From: Mucor racemosus
Taxonomy: Eukaryota > Mucoromycota > Mucoromycetes > Mucorales > Mucoraceae
Length of the DNA: 64,000 bases
NCBI GenBank assembly: GCA_027405735.1
Contig: JAPEHQ010000014.1
Coordinates: forward strand, 1,116,001 to 1,180,000
Direction: 5' to 3'
Under the pieces are notes generated by a model. That model ran no database searches. It was not told the DNA's origin and saw nothing but the letters and a program-made list of their open reading frames with translations. The translations under genes were made by a program, and so were the position numbers. Shown here in pieces: positions 1 to 11,324 of the stretch; positions within the stretch are counted from its first letter, which is position 1, and each line of letters begins with the position of its first letter.

Positions 1-258
1 GTTTTCCCAGATCTAATTTTGTAATGATCGATGCAGTAATAGAAAGAATGTAATTATTCGGGTTTGGAAATCCTATATCAATGCACATGTCAATTTACCA
101 CCGCTTTTTCTCGGCACATCCATTGTTCAATAAAACCAAGCAAATCCGGGAAAACCTGTTCTAATCTTAATTCAAAACACGAGTTTGTAGACCTCTTTTT
201 GTGCATCTATCAGGTTTTATTATATATATATTTTTTTACAAGATAATTAGTTATAACC

Positions 259-2081
259 TTAAAATAAAGTATTTGGTGTAGCAGTAGATGACCAAGGGTT
301 TATTGATTGCTGAGAATGCTGAGGTTGTTGCTGCTGGTGTTGTTGTTGGTGTTGTAAAAAGGGTTGCTGAGCAAAGAAGGGCTGTTGTTGTTGTTGTTGT
401 TGTTGTTGTTGATATTGATGTATTTGCTGTTGAGGCTGGGTAGTTGTTGGCATAAAATAAGAGGTATTGTTATTAATAGTATAAGGTGAACTAGTCATTG
501 GGGTCATTTGAGAAAATGGATTAGAGTAATTAGCTTGTTGCTGTTGTTGCATTGGTTGTAACTGTTGTTGTTGTAACATGTTATTATTACTATCATTTTG
601 AATAAATGCTACTATAATAAAATAGAATTAGATAAAAAGGAGTTAATGTTACACTGAGACTTACAATTAGATGTAGTATTAGTTGTAGATGAAGTAGTAG
701 TTGCTAATCCAAATGGGTTACTAAACAAATTATTCTGCAGTTGTTGCTGTGGTTGTTGTTGCGGTTGTGGTTGTTGCTGTTGTTGTTGATACATGAATGG
801 TTGTGGTTGTGGTTGTGGTTGCATTGGATACTGAATTTGAAGAGGCTGCTGTTGTTGTTGTTGCACTTGCACAGTTGCAAATGGATTACTAAAACCATTA
901 CTAATAGAACTAGCAGCAGTAGGAGTAGAATCTACATCTATCAGTAATTGATTACTTAAAACTGGTACAGAGTTTGATCTGAATGGTTCTTGATGTTGTT
1001 GGGTTTGACCAGCAAATCCTTTTTGTTGTAAAATGTTTTTCGTTTCATTCAAAATTGTCATTGCAATATCCATATTACCACCAGAACGACGAAGAGCGTC
1101 AATATTACTATTTTTATCCAGAAAACCCAATTTTATCAGCTGTTCAATCTTTTGATCGTCTGTCAAGAATTGTTGAGTAATTGGTGGTGTATTTGGAGCA
1201 TGGTTAAAGGTTGTAGTAGTGGTTGATCTTGATAATATTTCAATAGCAGCTTCAATACTTCCTTGAGTTTGTACCAAGATTTGCTTGTTCTTTAATTCAT
1301 CATTAAATCCCATTTCACGCAGTTGATTCAAAGCAGATAATAAGTTGTTGGTGTTACTAGCAAGCATAGGAACAGAAGATGATCTTTTTGGAAGTGTTTG
1401 AAGTCTAGCAACAGCTGGAACTGATGCAGGCGTTTTAGGTAAAGGTACCTGAAATAGTCAAAGTTAATAATCGTTCACCCTCAACTATAAAATACATACC
1501 ATTTTATTCTCGGTTAAAAATAAACGTTTTTCCCATTTTGCTCTAATGTATCTTTCCATGGCACTATGTAGAAAATATTGATATCAGCTAAATGTCATGT
1601 AGAAAAAAAAAGCTATTTTTATATAATTACTGTTCGTCATCTTGAGCTAAAGGGCGTGGATTATTACCAGGGTTAGGGTTGATTTTGTTATTTACTGCAA
1701 TGTTTCCTCCTGATTTACGCATCATCTATTAGTAGAAACAGGTTTATTTTAGAAGTTTATAAATAAAATCAATTGTAAGATACTTTACTTCAATTTGCTC
1801 GGTATTCCATTGGTCCATTGTAATGGATTTTACTTTGGAAATATGTGTTCCCATTTTACGATGAATACCTGCGCAACGAATACACAAGAATACACCGAGA
1901 GAATAAGAAGCCCATCGAGGATCTGAATGAGTTCATTAGGAATTGTTATAATATCTCAAAATAAGAAGAACTTACTTTTGGAACCACAATCAGCACAGAG
2001 TTCGTTGCCGGGGTTCTTTACTATTTCATTTAGCATACGTTCATGTCTATCTTGAACTGATTTGGATTGTCTTTCGCTCAT
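259..2081 (-). CDS. ArfGAP and UBA domain protein (Gts1/Ucp3-like)
   Basis: Six exons read from 2081 down: 2081-1976, 1922-1789, 1725-1631, 1563-1500, 1448-665 and 611-259 (about 511 aa). The last acceptor could also be 3 nt further in. Residues about 25-80 hold an ArfGAP zinc finger, CADC then CIRC (CX2C-X16-CX2C), followed by [15 protein letters not shown], typical of GTPase-activating proteins for Arf. Two UBA-like helical segments follow ([11 protein letters not shown] and [13 protein letters not shown]). The C-terminal half is rich in Gln with scattered NPF motifs. ArfGAP, then UBA, then poly-Gln is the layout of yeast Gts1 and S. pombe Ucp3, which act in vesicle and endocytic traffic. 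NPF motifs often bind EH-domain endocytic proteins, which fits. The start is the first ATG before the zinc finger. Assignment to the ArfGAP family is firm; which paralogue it is remains less sure. Confidence 0.9.
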
Positions 2082-2734
2082 TTTGAAGGAGAGAAAAAAG
2101 TATAAAAAGAAAGAAAAAAGGAAGGAAAGAAGGAAAAGGACTAAAAAGAAATAAAATAGAAGAATTTAGTGATTTATATACAGTCGGTCAGTCGGTCTGG
2201 TAAATAATGGTCTAGCTTAGGAGGGCTTTGGCCGAGATTGTAAAGTTTAAATTGTCTCTAGCCAGACCTAATTTGGCGGTTGGCCATCAAAAAGAAATAA
2301 AATAACCAAGAAATTACACAAACTAGCAAATATAAAAAAATTAGTTTGGCTACAGAAGAAAAGCTAAAATGACTTTTTTCTTTTCTCTATCTTTTTGCGT
2401 AGAAAAGGCATAATCTTCATTAATCATTTTCATCCAAAGGGGTCAGGTTAAAAATATGGTGCTTTTTATGGTACCTTTTTCAATCCCCGTTAATTCCGGG
2501 CATAAACGGACCGCCGGACAGGCTCCGGGAGGTTATGTAATAAATATGGTATCCTTCAAATTAATTATCATAATAGTATAAAAAAAATAATGCTACAAAC
2601 TATATAAACAGATAACACTTTGCTTTGGCTGCTTATTATTAATATGTCTAGTATTAAAATACTTTTAAAAAAAAGTACCACAATTTTGAACATTTGGAAA
2701 AATTCAGGTACCTAGGGAGTAACATTGACTTTAT
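2082..2734. other. intergenic, with GC-rich patch
   Basis: This lies between the ArfGAP start and the ATP23 stop and contains no gene that I can see. It should hold the ArfGAP promoter. A short GC-rich stretch at about 2483-2535 stands out from the AT-rich surroundings and contains CGG-N7-CCG (2515-2527), a shape bound by some zinc-cluster regulators. A function is only a guess. Confidence 0.5.
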
Positions 2735-3501
2735 TTATTTAAATGGTGTCTCATCATGAACACAATTTTGAAACACTTCTTTAACTGTCTTTTCTGCCTT
2801 TTCTAATCCACAATGAATTTCAGTTGATCTAACAGCATCGTTCCAAATACATTGATTTCTTTTATTTTCGGGTGTAATACCAGCGCATTGGCCTAAAGAA
2901 ACTATAGATTAGTTTTGATTTAGTGCAATTAATACAATTTTTTTTTTACCTAATGCACTTGCTCTAATTTCGCCACAAGCTATAAGATGACATATGCTTT
3001 TAAATTTACCTTTCCGCAGAGAATCAAATGCATGAGTTAATTCATGTACAAGTGTGTCTTCTAAATCATCTTTAGATCTTATATGATCACAACAAAGCAC
3101 AACCCTTCATAATTAATATACAAGAGGAGTTTAGATTGCATGTAGTAGTATTAAATATACTAATAATATGTGTACCTTTTATATCGACCATCATAGTATC
3201 CCATACGATACTAAAAAACAACAATTTAATAGCTGAACAATATAATGCGTATGAATTTATTACCTCTTGATTAGTTCCTATACAAGGCCTGCATGTAATT
3301 CCTCGAGATAAAGCATTTTTATTCAATGTTTGAATACCTTTTAAAAGAACTGCAACTTTTGGAGATGTTTTTAGGATTCGGTCCAATTCGTTAGTGCATT
3401 TTTCTTCAGAATATCTAAACAAAAAATGATTTATAAAAGCTTTGGATGTATATTATTGATTTTTATTACGGTGGTAAAGGTGGAGATTCATATAATCTCA
3501 T
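2735..3501 (-). CDS. ATP23: mitochondrial inner membrane protease ATP23
   Basis: Five exons: 3501-3470, 3414-3264, 3210-3176, 3104-2950 and 2892-2735, giving about 176 aa. The product matches peptidase family M76. It has a CRPC pair early on, then VVLCCDHIRSKDDLEDTL leading into the zinc-binding HELTHAFD (HEXXH), then HLIACGEIRAS, which matches the HHACSEIRA block of the family. A Cys-rich tail (GQC, NQC, IHC, QNC) ends in DETPFK, close to the family's usual DTKPF. Atp23 processes subunit 6 of the mitochondrial ATP synthase and helps its assembly in the intermembrane space. The small first exon (10 codons plus 2 nt) was placed because it joins in frame to the next exon to give PPYSEEKC. It is divergent from the NELF-C/D gene. 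Confidence 0.93.
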
Positions 3502-3671
3502 ATAAATGTCGTAGACTTAAGGTGGTGGGGTTTATCAATCAATACGGAGATCCTCCCCCTCCCCCTTTTCATTTTTGTATCCAGTAGTCCAAAGAGTCAC
3601 AATGTTGAAAACATTTTAGGATGTTTCTTTGAACATTGCAAGTTATTCTTTCATCACGTTAATAAGCTACA
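3502..3671. promoter_or_regulatory. shared divergent promoter region ATP23 / NELF-C/D
   Basis: The two start codons face away from each other only about 170 bp apart, so both promoters must lie in or overlap this stretch. A pyrimidine-rich run occurs at about 3555-3571. No clear TATA box was identified. Confidence 0.5.
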
Positions 3672-5722
3672 ATGGTAAAATATCGCGTTTTATGATCAAA
3701 ATAGACATCTAATTATGAAAATACAGGCAAATACTGGATTGAGAATTGCTTCAATTGACGAATATAAGAAAGCATTATCACAAACAGATGCTATTCTCGA
3801 ACAAAATATCTATACAGATGCTTTATCAGAATATTTAAAGCTTGGTGGAGCACCTATGGATGCAGTTAATCTTTTATCTGAATCATACATTGGCATTCCT
3901 TCCATGTGTAATGCTACAGCTAAATCAGTTGATTCAATTGGATTAAGCAGTGATGACATTTTACGAAAAGCTATTCGACATCAATTAAGAAATCGATTTG
4001 ATCCTCAACGTTGTGATGAATTTTTCATGCAATTAAACGATCAAATGGCACCAGAATGGCTTGATGTTATTCTTGAAGATATTCATTGGAGACAAACATT
4101 TTATGAATTATTAGAAAAGCATCCAAATTGTGTATTCCTCAATTTTGCTATTCTTGTAAGTTGCATATTTCAAAATTGCATTTTTTCATGTATTTATGTA
4201 TATCTTTATTAGCGTATTGCTGAGGCAGGTCATGATAAAGAGATCGCTAAATTAAGAACAGCATCAACCTATGTTAAAGTTTACAATCTTATTTTAAATG
4301 ATGCATTATCAGATCTCATTCAAAAAGATAATGTGGAATTCGATGATGATTTACCAAGTCTTGTCGTAAAGTGTTTCTCTTGTTGTAAATGAATGTGTAA
4401 ATTGACATTTTTACATCTTTTCTTTTTATTTATTTATTCTAGAGGATTTGTTGTGAAAGAGAGGATACTTATTTATATGCACAGATTTTGCTTCGACGTT
4501 TAGCAGACGAATATGGCGCTACACCTTTTACTCGTCTTCGTAGAGAATTAGAAATTGCAGCTAAAAAGAGAGGAAATATGACCATTGTAGATGTTATTCA
4601 TACACACATTTCAGATGCACCTATGGAATTATCGAAAACTATCAAATCAATCATGAATTCACCAAACATTACACCTGGTGATCTTGTTGCAGTAAGTTTG
4701 AAATAGATCATTGTATAATTCAATCAACTGATTTTTTCTATAGCTGAAACGACTTTACTCTTCTGAAAACCCACCAGCAGCTCGTCATTTATGCGATTAC
4801 GACTTAATTTTAAAAATGCTCAAAGCTTTATACGTACCTCAACATGGATCATTATTAAGACAAGATTTAGTAGACGATGTCACATTTTTAACTGCATATG
4901 CAACTACAATGAACGATACAAGATCTCGATCTGAACAAGAGGGTGATATTCACAAAGTGCAATCAATTCTAAAGGATTTGTATTCATCATTAGTAAACAA
5001 GACAGAAGTGGGTAGTATTACCGGTGCTATGAAGTATATTATCAGTGCCATCAGATTCCCAATTGGATCCATGGGTGTCTTGATGTGGATTGAATACATG
5101 GCCATGCATACAGCCTATTTCGAGACATACTTTCGTACAAAAGAAACACCTGTATTGTTATTAATATTAGACGAAATTGCTAGCCGACATCAATTACAAC
5201 AACCAATTGTGTTTGGTGTAATTCAAAAATGTATCAAGCATAAAACCGATGTTTTCGCCCCTGAAATTCAAGTAAGTTTATGAAATGCGTATGCATGTAT
5301 ATAAGTATGTTAATGAGTTTTATTAGCTTGCATTACAAAGAACTTGGGTCGATCGTATGCTCTACTTGGTTCAATTAAATTATACAATCCCTGTCTTAAA
5401 ATATTTCGGTGGTCCTGGCCGTGATTTAGATGACAGTTTGATTGTTCATTTCGTCAAAAAAGTATTGAGGATGGCCAAGGCTCCATATAGTAACTTGTTT
5501 ATTCGTCATATGATTGCTATTGTCGAACCACTTGTAGAAAACTTGGCATTGATCAAAGATGTTCAACAATTAGTAATCGGCTTTTTCGGTAAGTAACCAT
5601 ATATGCACATTTAGAGGGTAATATTAATCTGTACCAATATAGAACAAGCTTTGGATGAAGATAGAGAATTAACTGAAAATGAACAGCATAAAATCAAACA
5701 AATTATCAGACAGTGTAAATAA
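3672..5722 (+). CDS. negative elongation factor subunit NELF-C/D (TH1)
   Basis: Main exons: 3715(or 3727)-4155, 4213-4365, 4443-4691, 4744-5271, 5327-5588 and 5643-5722, about 570 aa. Blocks match animal NELF-C/D (TH1) throughout: HWRQTFYELLEKHPNC, then a CCEREDTYLYAQ block (human CHGEHTYLFAQ), IRFPIGSMGVLMWIEY, TPVLLLILDEIASRHQL and WVDRMLYLVQLNYTIPVL. Human NELF-C/D is about 590 aa. In animals it is a core subunit of the complex that holds paused RNA polymerase II. The start is uncertain. Either translation begins at ATG 3715, or at ATG 3672 with a 3-nt first coding exon and an intron 3675-3726 (GTAAAA, CTAAT branch, ACAG). The second option fits splice rules well. Budding yeast lacks this family. 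Confidence 0.9.
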
Positions 5723-6639
5723 GTGAATTAATGTCGAAGATTTCATTTGTAGTATAATGATGAATTGAAATAAAAATATGGACAATTGGAATATTGGTTA
5801 ATATATACAGATTTCTCTGATATTTTCCGCTTTTTGAGCACTTTTACAAGGATTTACATGTGCATATAAGGTCTTCCTGATCTCATACTTTCAAGAATAA
5901 TTAGTTAATTTATTGAATTTTAATCTTTATCTATATATTCATACGTTTAAAAGCGTCTTTGAGCTTCTTCTGGCAACAGGATTATCCAGAAATGAAAAAG
6001 TTTCTAAATGACAGGTCGCTTTAATCAATCAACAAGCTGCATGAAGCATTCTTTATATTATATATGTATATTCATGGCATTATGATATGCACAAGATGCT
6101 TGGCTTTATTTTCACTATTTCGCTCTATTATACTTGCATTTTTTCTGATAGTGTAATAATACAAGTTTCGGTGTGATTTCAACAAAATCCATATTTTCTG
6201 AAGAACTGGCAACAAGCTAGTAGATAACACTGTATGCTTTACTTGATTTATCATTAACTGCTGACTATCCAATAATAAAACAACTCATTCAATAAACAAC
6301 GATTTATGATCCTCTGGTATTTATTAGCTTACAGTTGTTTAAATCATTACTAAATATTCAAAGTTTTCTTAAAAAATAAATGTAGTACAGTACACATTGC
6401 ATAACAACTTTTGTTAAACACAAAAAGGTGTTTACCCATTAATTCTGCTAGTTGGTATTGTTATATATATATATGTTAGACTTGGTTGATTTAGTGCTAT
6501 TTCTAATTTTGAAATGATGTGTTAATAAGCCAAAAACCATTATCGAAAAAAAGGCGCGTTTTAATCCTATGATTTAACTAGCAAATCAATATAGTGCTAA
6601 AGATTTAATTCTGGATACTGTTATAGCTGTAGTATATAT
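5723..6639. other. intergenic, no gene seen
   Basis: AT-rich sequence with only short chance reading frames. The 3' end of the NELF-C/D transcript should fall in the first 100-200 bp. Confidence 0.5.
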
Positions 6640-7310
6640 TTTGGAACTTTCAGCCCATTTAAATTGATTCCAAGCATCTTTCTAGTTGCTTTATTTTTTT
6701 TACAAGCAGGGAAAGAGACTTTTTTTTTGAAACTTGTGTTAAAATTCTTCATAAACAACTGTTAGCTATTGAAATCAAGACATGATATTTGTATATTTAT
6801 TACGCACTAAATGCAGCTTTAAAATTTAATTTCAAGCTATTATTTGATTTTATAAAAAAAATTGAAAAATATCGGAAACAATCATACAAACTAGTTAAAA
6901 AAAATGAATATGTTCATTTATCCATTTCCACAGCAACTCGGGGAGACTAAAACATTGCAATTCTGTGAATAAACACTACTAGGCGTACCTATCATTGTAA
7001 CGAAAGCTTATTTGGATCCATATTTGTTGAGAACATGTGAGCTTATTAACCTCAGTAGGTGTAAAAAAAATAGCAGGTAGCTAACTTGCTGCTCAAACCT
7101 ACCGAATCCCTAATGACTCATGGAAGCTGGTATCCGAGATACTTGTAGAGTTGTAGTACCTATTCATACCTATATCCATGAAGAGTGGCAGCTTACTTGG
7201 ATCAGTATTAATAGAGGTGATCGTATTTAAATTGTTTTCAATAAAAATGCGCAACAGTAAGCTATAGGTGCACTTTTGCGATGGGTTTCTCAATACACAG
7301 TAAGCTGCGG
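6640..7310. repeat. dispersed repeat family W, copy 1
   Basis: Parts of this stretch recur, diverged, at 41,690-42,022, 48,162-48,310 and about 26,180-26,290. Shared marks are CAGCTTACTTGGATCA, TATTTAAATTGTTTT, the AACTCATG/GACTCATGGAAGCTG block and TAGTAGGTGTAAGTAGCAGG. In the second locus a family X element (42,023 onward) sits between the two halves. No coding capacity is evident. Limits are approximate. Confidence 0.55.
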
Positions 7311-7557
7311 ACGTTGCTCTTGGAGATCAGCATATTAAATCAAAAAAGTAAACAATAACAGATCCGGAACCGGAAGTTATTTAGTTGAATATTAAATATA
7401 CCATAATTACAAAAAGCTCGGTATAGAAGCATGGTATTCCTGTGTGATATTCCAACATGATGGTATTTCAGCATGACGCATTACTATTAAATAACATTTA
7501 AACTACCTTATCACATTATTAATTCTCCAAATCAAATAGTATATAAACCGTATTAAT

Positions 7558-7792
7558 TGTCAGTTATCGAGGATATTAAACAGCCAATTTTGAAGCCAAT
7601 TCCATTTCTAACTCATATTGAAATGTAATTCTTATAAATAGCCTTTTAAACCAAGATCTAGAAGCTCATGGTTCTTTCTTTTATTACCATTAGTTTTTCT
7701 AGTAATAAAGCCTACGTTCTCCATGATAAATGTTGCTAGTCTTTATTATTATTCTTTCTATAAATAAGATTGTATGTATCCATAAACTCTCA
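7558..7792. mobile_element. solo LTR, family U, copy 1
   Basis: A 235-bp unit starts TGTCAGTTATCGAGG and ends AAACTCTCA (TG...CA). It is flanked on both sides by the same 5 bp, TTAAT (7553-7557 and 7793-7797), which is the mark left by LTR-retrotransposon insertion followed by LTR-LTR recombination. A second copy of the same length lies in the opposite orientation at 43,931-44,165. Confidence 0.85.
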
Positions 7793-7879
7793 TTAATTTC
7801 ATTCCAATAAACGACGATATCTCTTTACTTGATTAAATTTCTAGTTTTATTTAAAATTAACGTATTCTGATAAATCAGC

Positions 7880-8792
7880 CTTTACCCAATATTGAGTCAA
7901 ATTACTGTGCGTAAAATATTCAAAGAAGGTGCATCTTCACTCTATAGGACATTGATATCTCTCGGAAAGTAGAAATATTAATACCATAATATAAGTGAAC
8001 TGGCCAAACATTGACCAAAATTGATCAAAATTGACCAATATTGATCTAAAATTGATTAATTAGAAATTGAGCTCCTAAAGCGAGATATTAATTTTTTGTA
8101 ATCACAAGATAAACCCAACTCCAAGCTACTCTGCATTTTTTGTTTCAGCAAAAAATATTGATTTTTTGTCGAGATAATTAAAATAATGGTTCATATTACA
8201 GCTTAAAACTGAAGATGGCTGGGTTCCAAAATTGATTTGATGAAAAAAATGATCGAAAATGATTCAAAAAATAAAATCGTTTAATGGCTCATGAACTGTA
8301 AAGCAAGTCAACCTAGCCAATTAAATGGCTTTTGTACAGTATTAAATTCTGCATCCATCTAAATAAAATTCAGACAAATTTTTTACATTAAATTTTGCGC
8401 AAAATGCCTTTGAAATTTTAAAGGTTTTTTGAAGATATATATCAATTTTCATAACTATACTTTAAATATAAGTGATACAAATAATGTACAGCAAAGTTAT
8501 CTATTGATTGAGTTATTGCTGAACCTTCTAGCTGCATTTTTCGCAGAGAAAATGAGGTTTTTGTCAATTTTTTTTCAAATTCAGAATTTGGGATGAGGGT
8601 ATACAAGGGGAAAATGGACGCTAGAAACGAGAGTCTCTCTCTATATACATTTTTGAGGATATCTCCACGAAAAACCAATATTTTGAAAAAAACTAAATTG
8701 AATCTGAGAGAGCTCAACGAGATTGATGGCATGAATTTAAAAAAAGCACTGATAAATTTAATAAATATTTTGTAATCTACTACGAAAAGGTC

Positions 8793-8823
<31 letters not shown>

Positions 8824-8960
8824 GCTCAGAGCTTTTTTATACTGAAATATGTTATAGAATTCTTTAAAACGAGTAAGTTTTGTTATTAAAAAATGTTAGT
8901 ATAACTTAAGTTTTCGTAGAAATATGAAGCCTTAAAGTTTTCAATTTTTAGCAGTGAAAT
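7880..8960. repeat. dispersed repeat family V, copy 1
   Basis: This region aligns in the same direction, with much divergence, to about 49,370-50,430. Shared stretches include TTTGTTTCAGCAAAAAATAT, TTTTTCGCAGAGAAAAT and CAAATTCAGAATTTGGGATG. It contains a long poly-A run (about 8792-8821). A short plus-strand frame beginning MRVYKGK (8593) has a conservatively changed counterpart at 50,063, so the family may once have coded for protein. No known domain is visible. Confidence 0.6.
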
Positions 8961-9548
8961 ACGCGTAAAAACCTGTAACATTAGCATTGAAGAATGAATA
9001 CCAACTGCAAAAAATAGGATATTTTTGGATACTTGTTTTTGGATTAAAGCTGGACATTTCAGGTACATTGGCATATAACATTTTCTTGTTATTATTTAGT
9101 GGAAAAAAAAGTAGATTAGGGATGAAAAGTGAGACCCAGCCTTCAAGGAAAAAGCAGTGTCTTGGATATATCTTAAAAAGTGTTTAGTAGATGTCGTTTG
9201 TAGAAAAGAGTATACCACGCTGCAATTTTGAAGATTGAAAACTATGAAGAATTCAAAATTCAAAAATTACACCTACAAAAAAATCAATTAAATTACATTT
9301 TGACTTTTGAAATATAACGTTTTCAAACATATCACTGCTTGCTTGCAGATTGTAATGGTCGTTAAATTTAATACTTTTAGAGAAATCAAAGTGGGCTTAT
9401 TTTGCACTTTTATTTTGATAGAAATACATATAAAGAATATTATTAAAATTGGTATTTGATACATGAAGTTTATTAATGTCTATCTGTAATTATGCATTAT
9501 GTTTGGATGATTATATTAAATAGTCAGGCTGAGTAATTAGCCCGAATA
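8961..9548. other. intergenic, no gene seen
   Basis: AT-rich sequence between repeat V and the stop of the membrane protein gene. Its right end should hold that gene's 3' UTR. Confidence 0.4.
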
Positions 9549-10472
9549 CTAGACAGCAAAACTTTGTGTCCATGGTTGATACTCGATATTAGGAGTTTTG
9601 GTTGCTTGTGCTTCTCTAAAACGAGTTACTGGTATATTTTCAGATTGCTGCTTTGAGTCTTCTTCTTCTTCTTCTTTTTGGCTTAAAGGATCAGTCTTTT
9701 GTGTATTTACTCTATGGCCATTTATGAAAAACCAGGCAAGGATTACCATTGAATTGGGTAAATCGACGAGGAAAATGTAAGCGATTCCTAAAGCTTTTAC
9801 TACATTTAGTCGATCTGATGTGGGATAATTAACGTGAGAATAAACTACCATAGTAATCAATGGAATAATGGTAAATATATTGAAGCAGATCAATGTACGA
9901 CGGCTTGATTTATGGTCAAAATACTTGTAGAATAATACAGTCAAGATGAGGTTGATTGCAATAAAGCCCCAATGACTGTAGAAAAGGAAATTTGTTGCTT
10001 TTGCGTACATCAAGGCTTTTTTTTGGTAATCAATTTCGTCCATATCATTTCTAAGGGCTGATTGAAGCACAGTAACCGCAATGTTGGTGGCATAGAAAAC
10101 GGCTGACCATATATATCCTAGATAAACAAGCGCAGTGCCCATCCGAATCGATGTTTTGTTGTTATCTTCAAGCTTTTGTTGCTTCGCAATTCGATGAAAT
10201 GAGATCAGCACAGGGATAAACATAAAAGAAATATAAATTCCATAAAAAGGAAAGACAGCGTTTTCAAAAAGAAAGCGACCCGACGAAGCAAATAAAATGC
10301 CTGCTGTGATAACGCCGGCTACTCCAGAAAATAGACATAAATATCCAATTAATCCTGGCTTTACAGGCGAATGTAGGCACATCGTAGTCATTAGCAAACT
10401 TATCACAGCAGACAAAACCAATGGGCCATATTGAAGTTCTGGGTAGATTACCGTTGCAAAAATAGGTAACAT
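9549..10472 (-). CDS. unrecognised multi-pass membrane protein
   Basis: A single uninterrupted exon of 307 codons begins MLPIFATVIYPELQYG. I do not recognise the family. About seven hydrophobic segments can be counted, for example LVLSAVISLLMTTMC, YLCLFSGVAGVITAGILFA, ISFMFIPVLISF, ALVYLGYIWSAVFYATNI, GFIAINLILTVLFY, IFTIIPLITMVVY and IAYIFLVDLPNSMVILAWF. The last is followed by a hydrophilic tail with an EEEEEED run that ends in PWTQSFAV. The topology resembles fungal seven-helix proteins, but I see no RTA1, opsin or GPCR signature. Lack of introns is unusual beside its neighbours. An AT-rich stretch with CTTATATACG lies about 75 bp upstream of the start. The ORF is long and of coding character, so it is probably real. 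Confidence 0.7.
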   Translation of the reverse strand: MLPIFATVIYPELQYGPLVLSAVISLLMTTMCLHSPVKPGLIGYLCLFSGVAGVITAGILFASSGRFLFENAVFPFYGIYISFMFIPVLISFHRIAKQQKLEDNNKTSIRMGTALVYLGYIWSAVFYATNIAVTVLQSALRNDMDEIDYQKKALMYAKATNFLFYSHWGFIAINLILTVLFYKYFDHKSSRRTLICFNIFTIIPLITMVVYSHVNYPTSDRLNVVKALGIAYIFLVDLPNSMVILAWFFINGHRVNTQKTDPLSQKEEEEEDSKQQSENIPVTRFREAQATKTPNIEYQPWTQSFAV

Positions 10473-11324
10473 TTTATATGAGAATTTGGTGTGTAAATGT
10501 ATGATTAGAAAGAAAAGATGGTGATCAAAATTATATTTTCTTTAATACTTATATACGATAAATACCGTATGGTATGACAATAATGATTGCCTACTAAGCG
10601 CTGAGCACAGTTGCACCATGTTCACAAAAAGTTGGGAAGAACGTCTGTAGCACCTATTATGTGTATCAAGCAAGTTGTACACCGTAGAACCTTAATAAAG
10701 AGAGGTCTTCTGAATCATAGGATGGTATGTGTTTCTCAATGATATACGATTTTACAAATCAAGGAATTCTTGTGTCCTTCAATGCATTTGTATTTGCAAT
10801 TGAATTCAAATCAGCAACAATATCGCGTAGACAATGACTATACCAAAATTTGCGGGAATCAAGCACAGATCAAGATCTATTTAAGGTACAGGTTTTTCGT
10901 AAAGTTTAAAGCATTACCATACTCTTTACCCATATGACAAAAAGAATCTCAATTGATTATAGCTGGAAAAATGTCCATTGGATCAATCACCACTACAAAT
11001 AGTAACAATATATGTGTTTATTTATACTCAATAATTCTTGTGTCGCCAGAGCAGTAACCATGATTCTGACATCCCTCGGTCCCCCCCCCCTCATACACAG
11101 AATAATTAGATTAAAAAACATATCGTAATTGTATCATGCATACAAATGACATCTAACTGCCTTTACGTCAAAGGACTATTAATACACTGTATATATATAC
11201 ATATGTATATATTTGTACTTTATATTCGCATGAATTCGTTGACAGATGCAACTAGGGTCTTTTTTAATAAAATTGATATACTAAATTTTATTATGATATA
11301 TATAAAAAGAGAACTAAACTACAA
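10473..11324. other. intergenic
   Basis: This carries the promoter of the membrane protein gene on its left side and the 3' end of EMC1 on its right. A run of C occurs near 11,082-11,091. No gene or repeat is evident. Confidence 0.5.

Noticed and set aside
2216..2290. Possible tRNA or hairpin RNA around GGCCGAGATTGTAAAG
   Set aside because: No cloverleaf with conserved tRNA boxes could be drawn.
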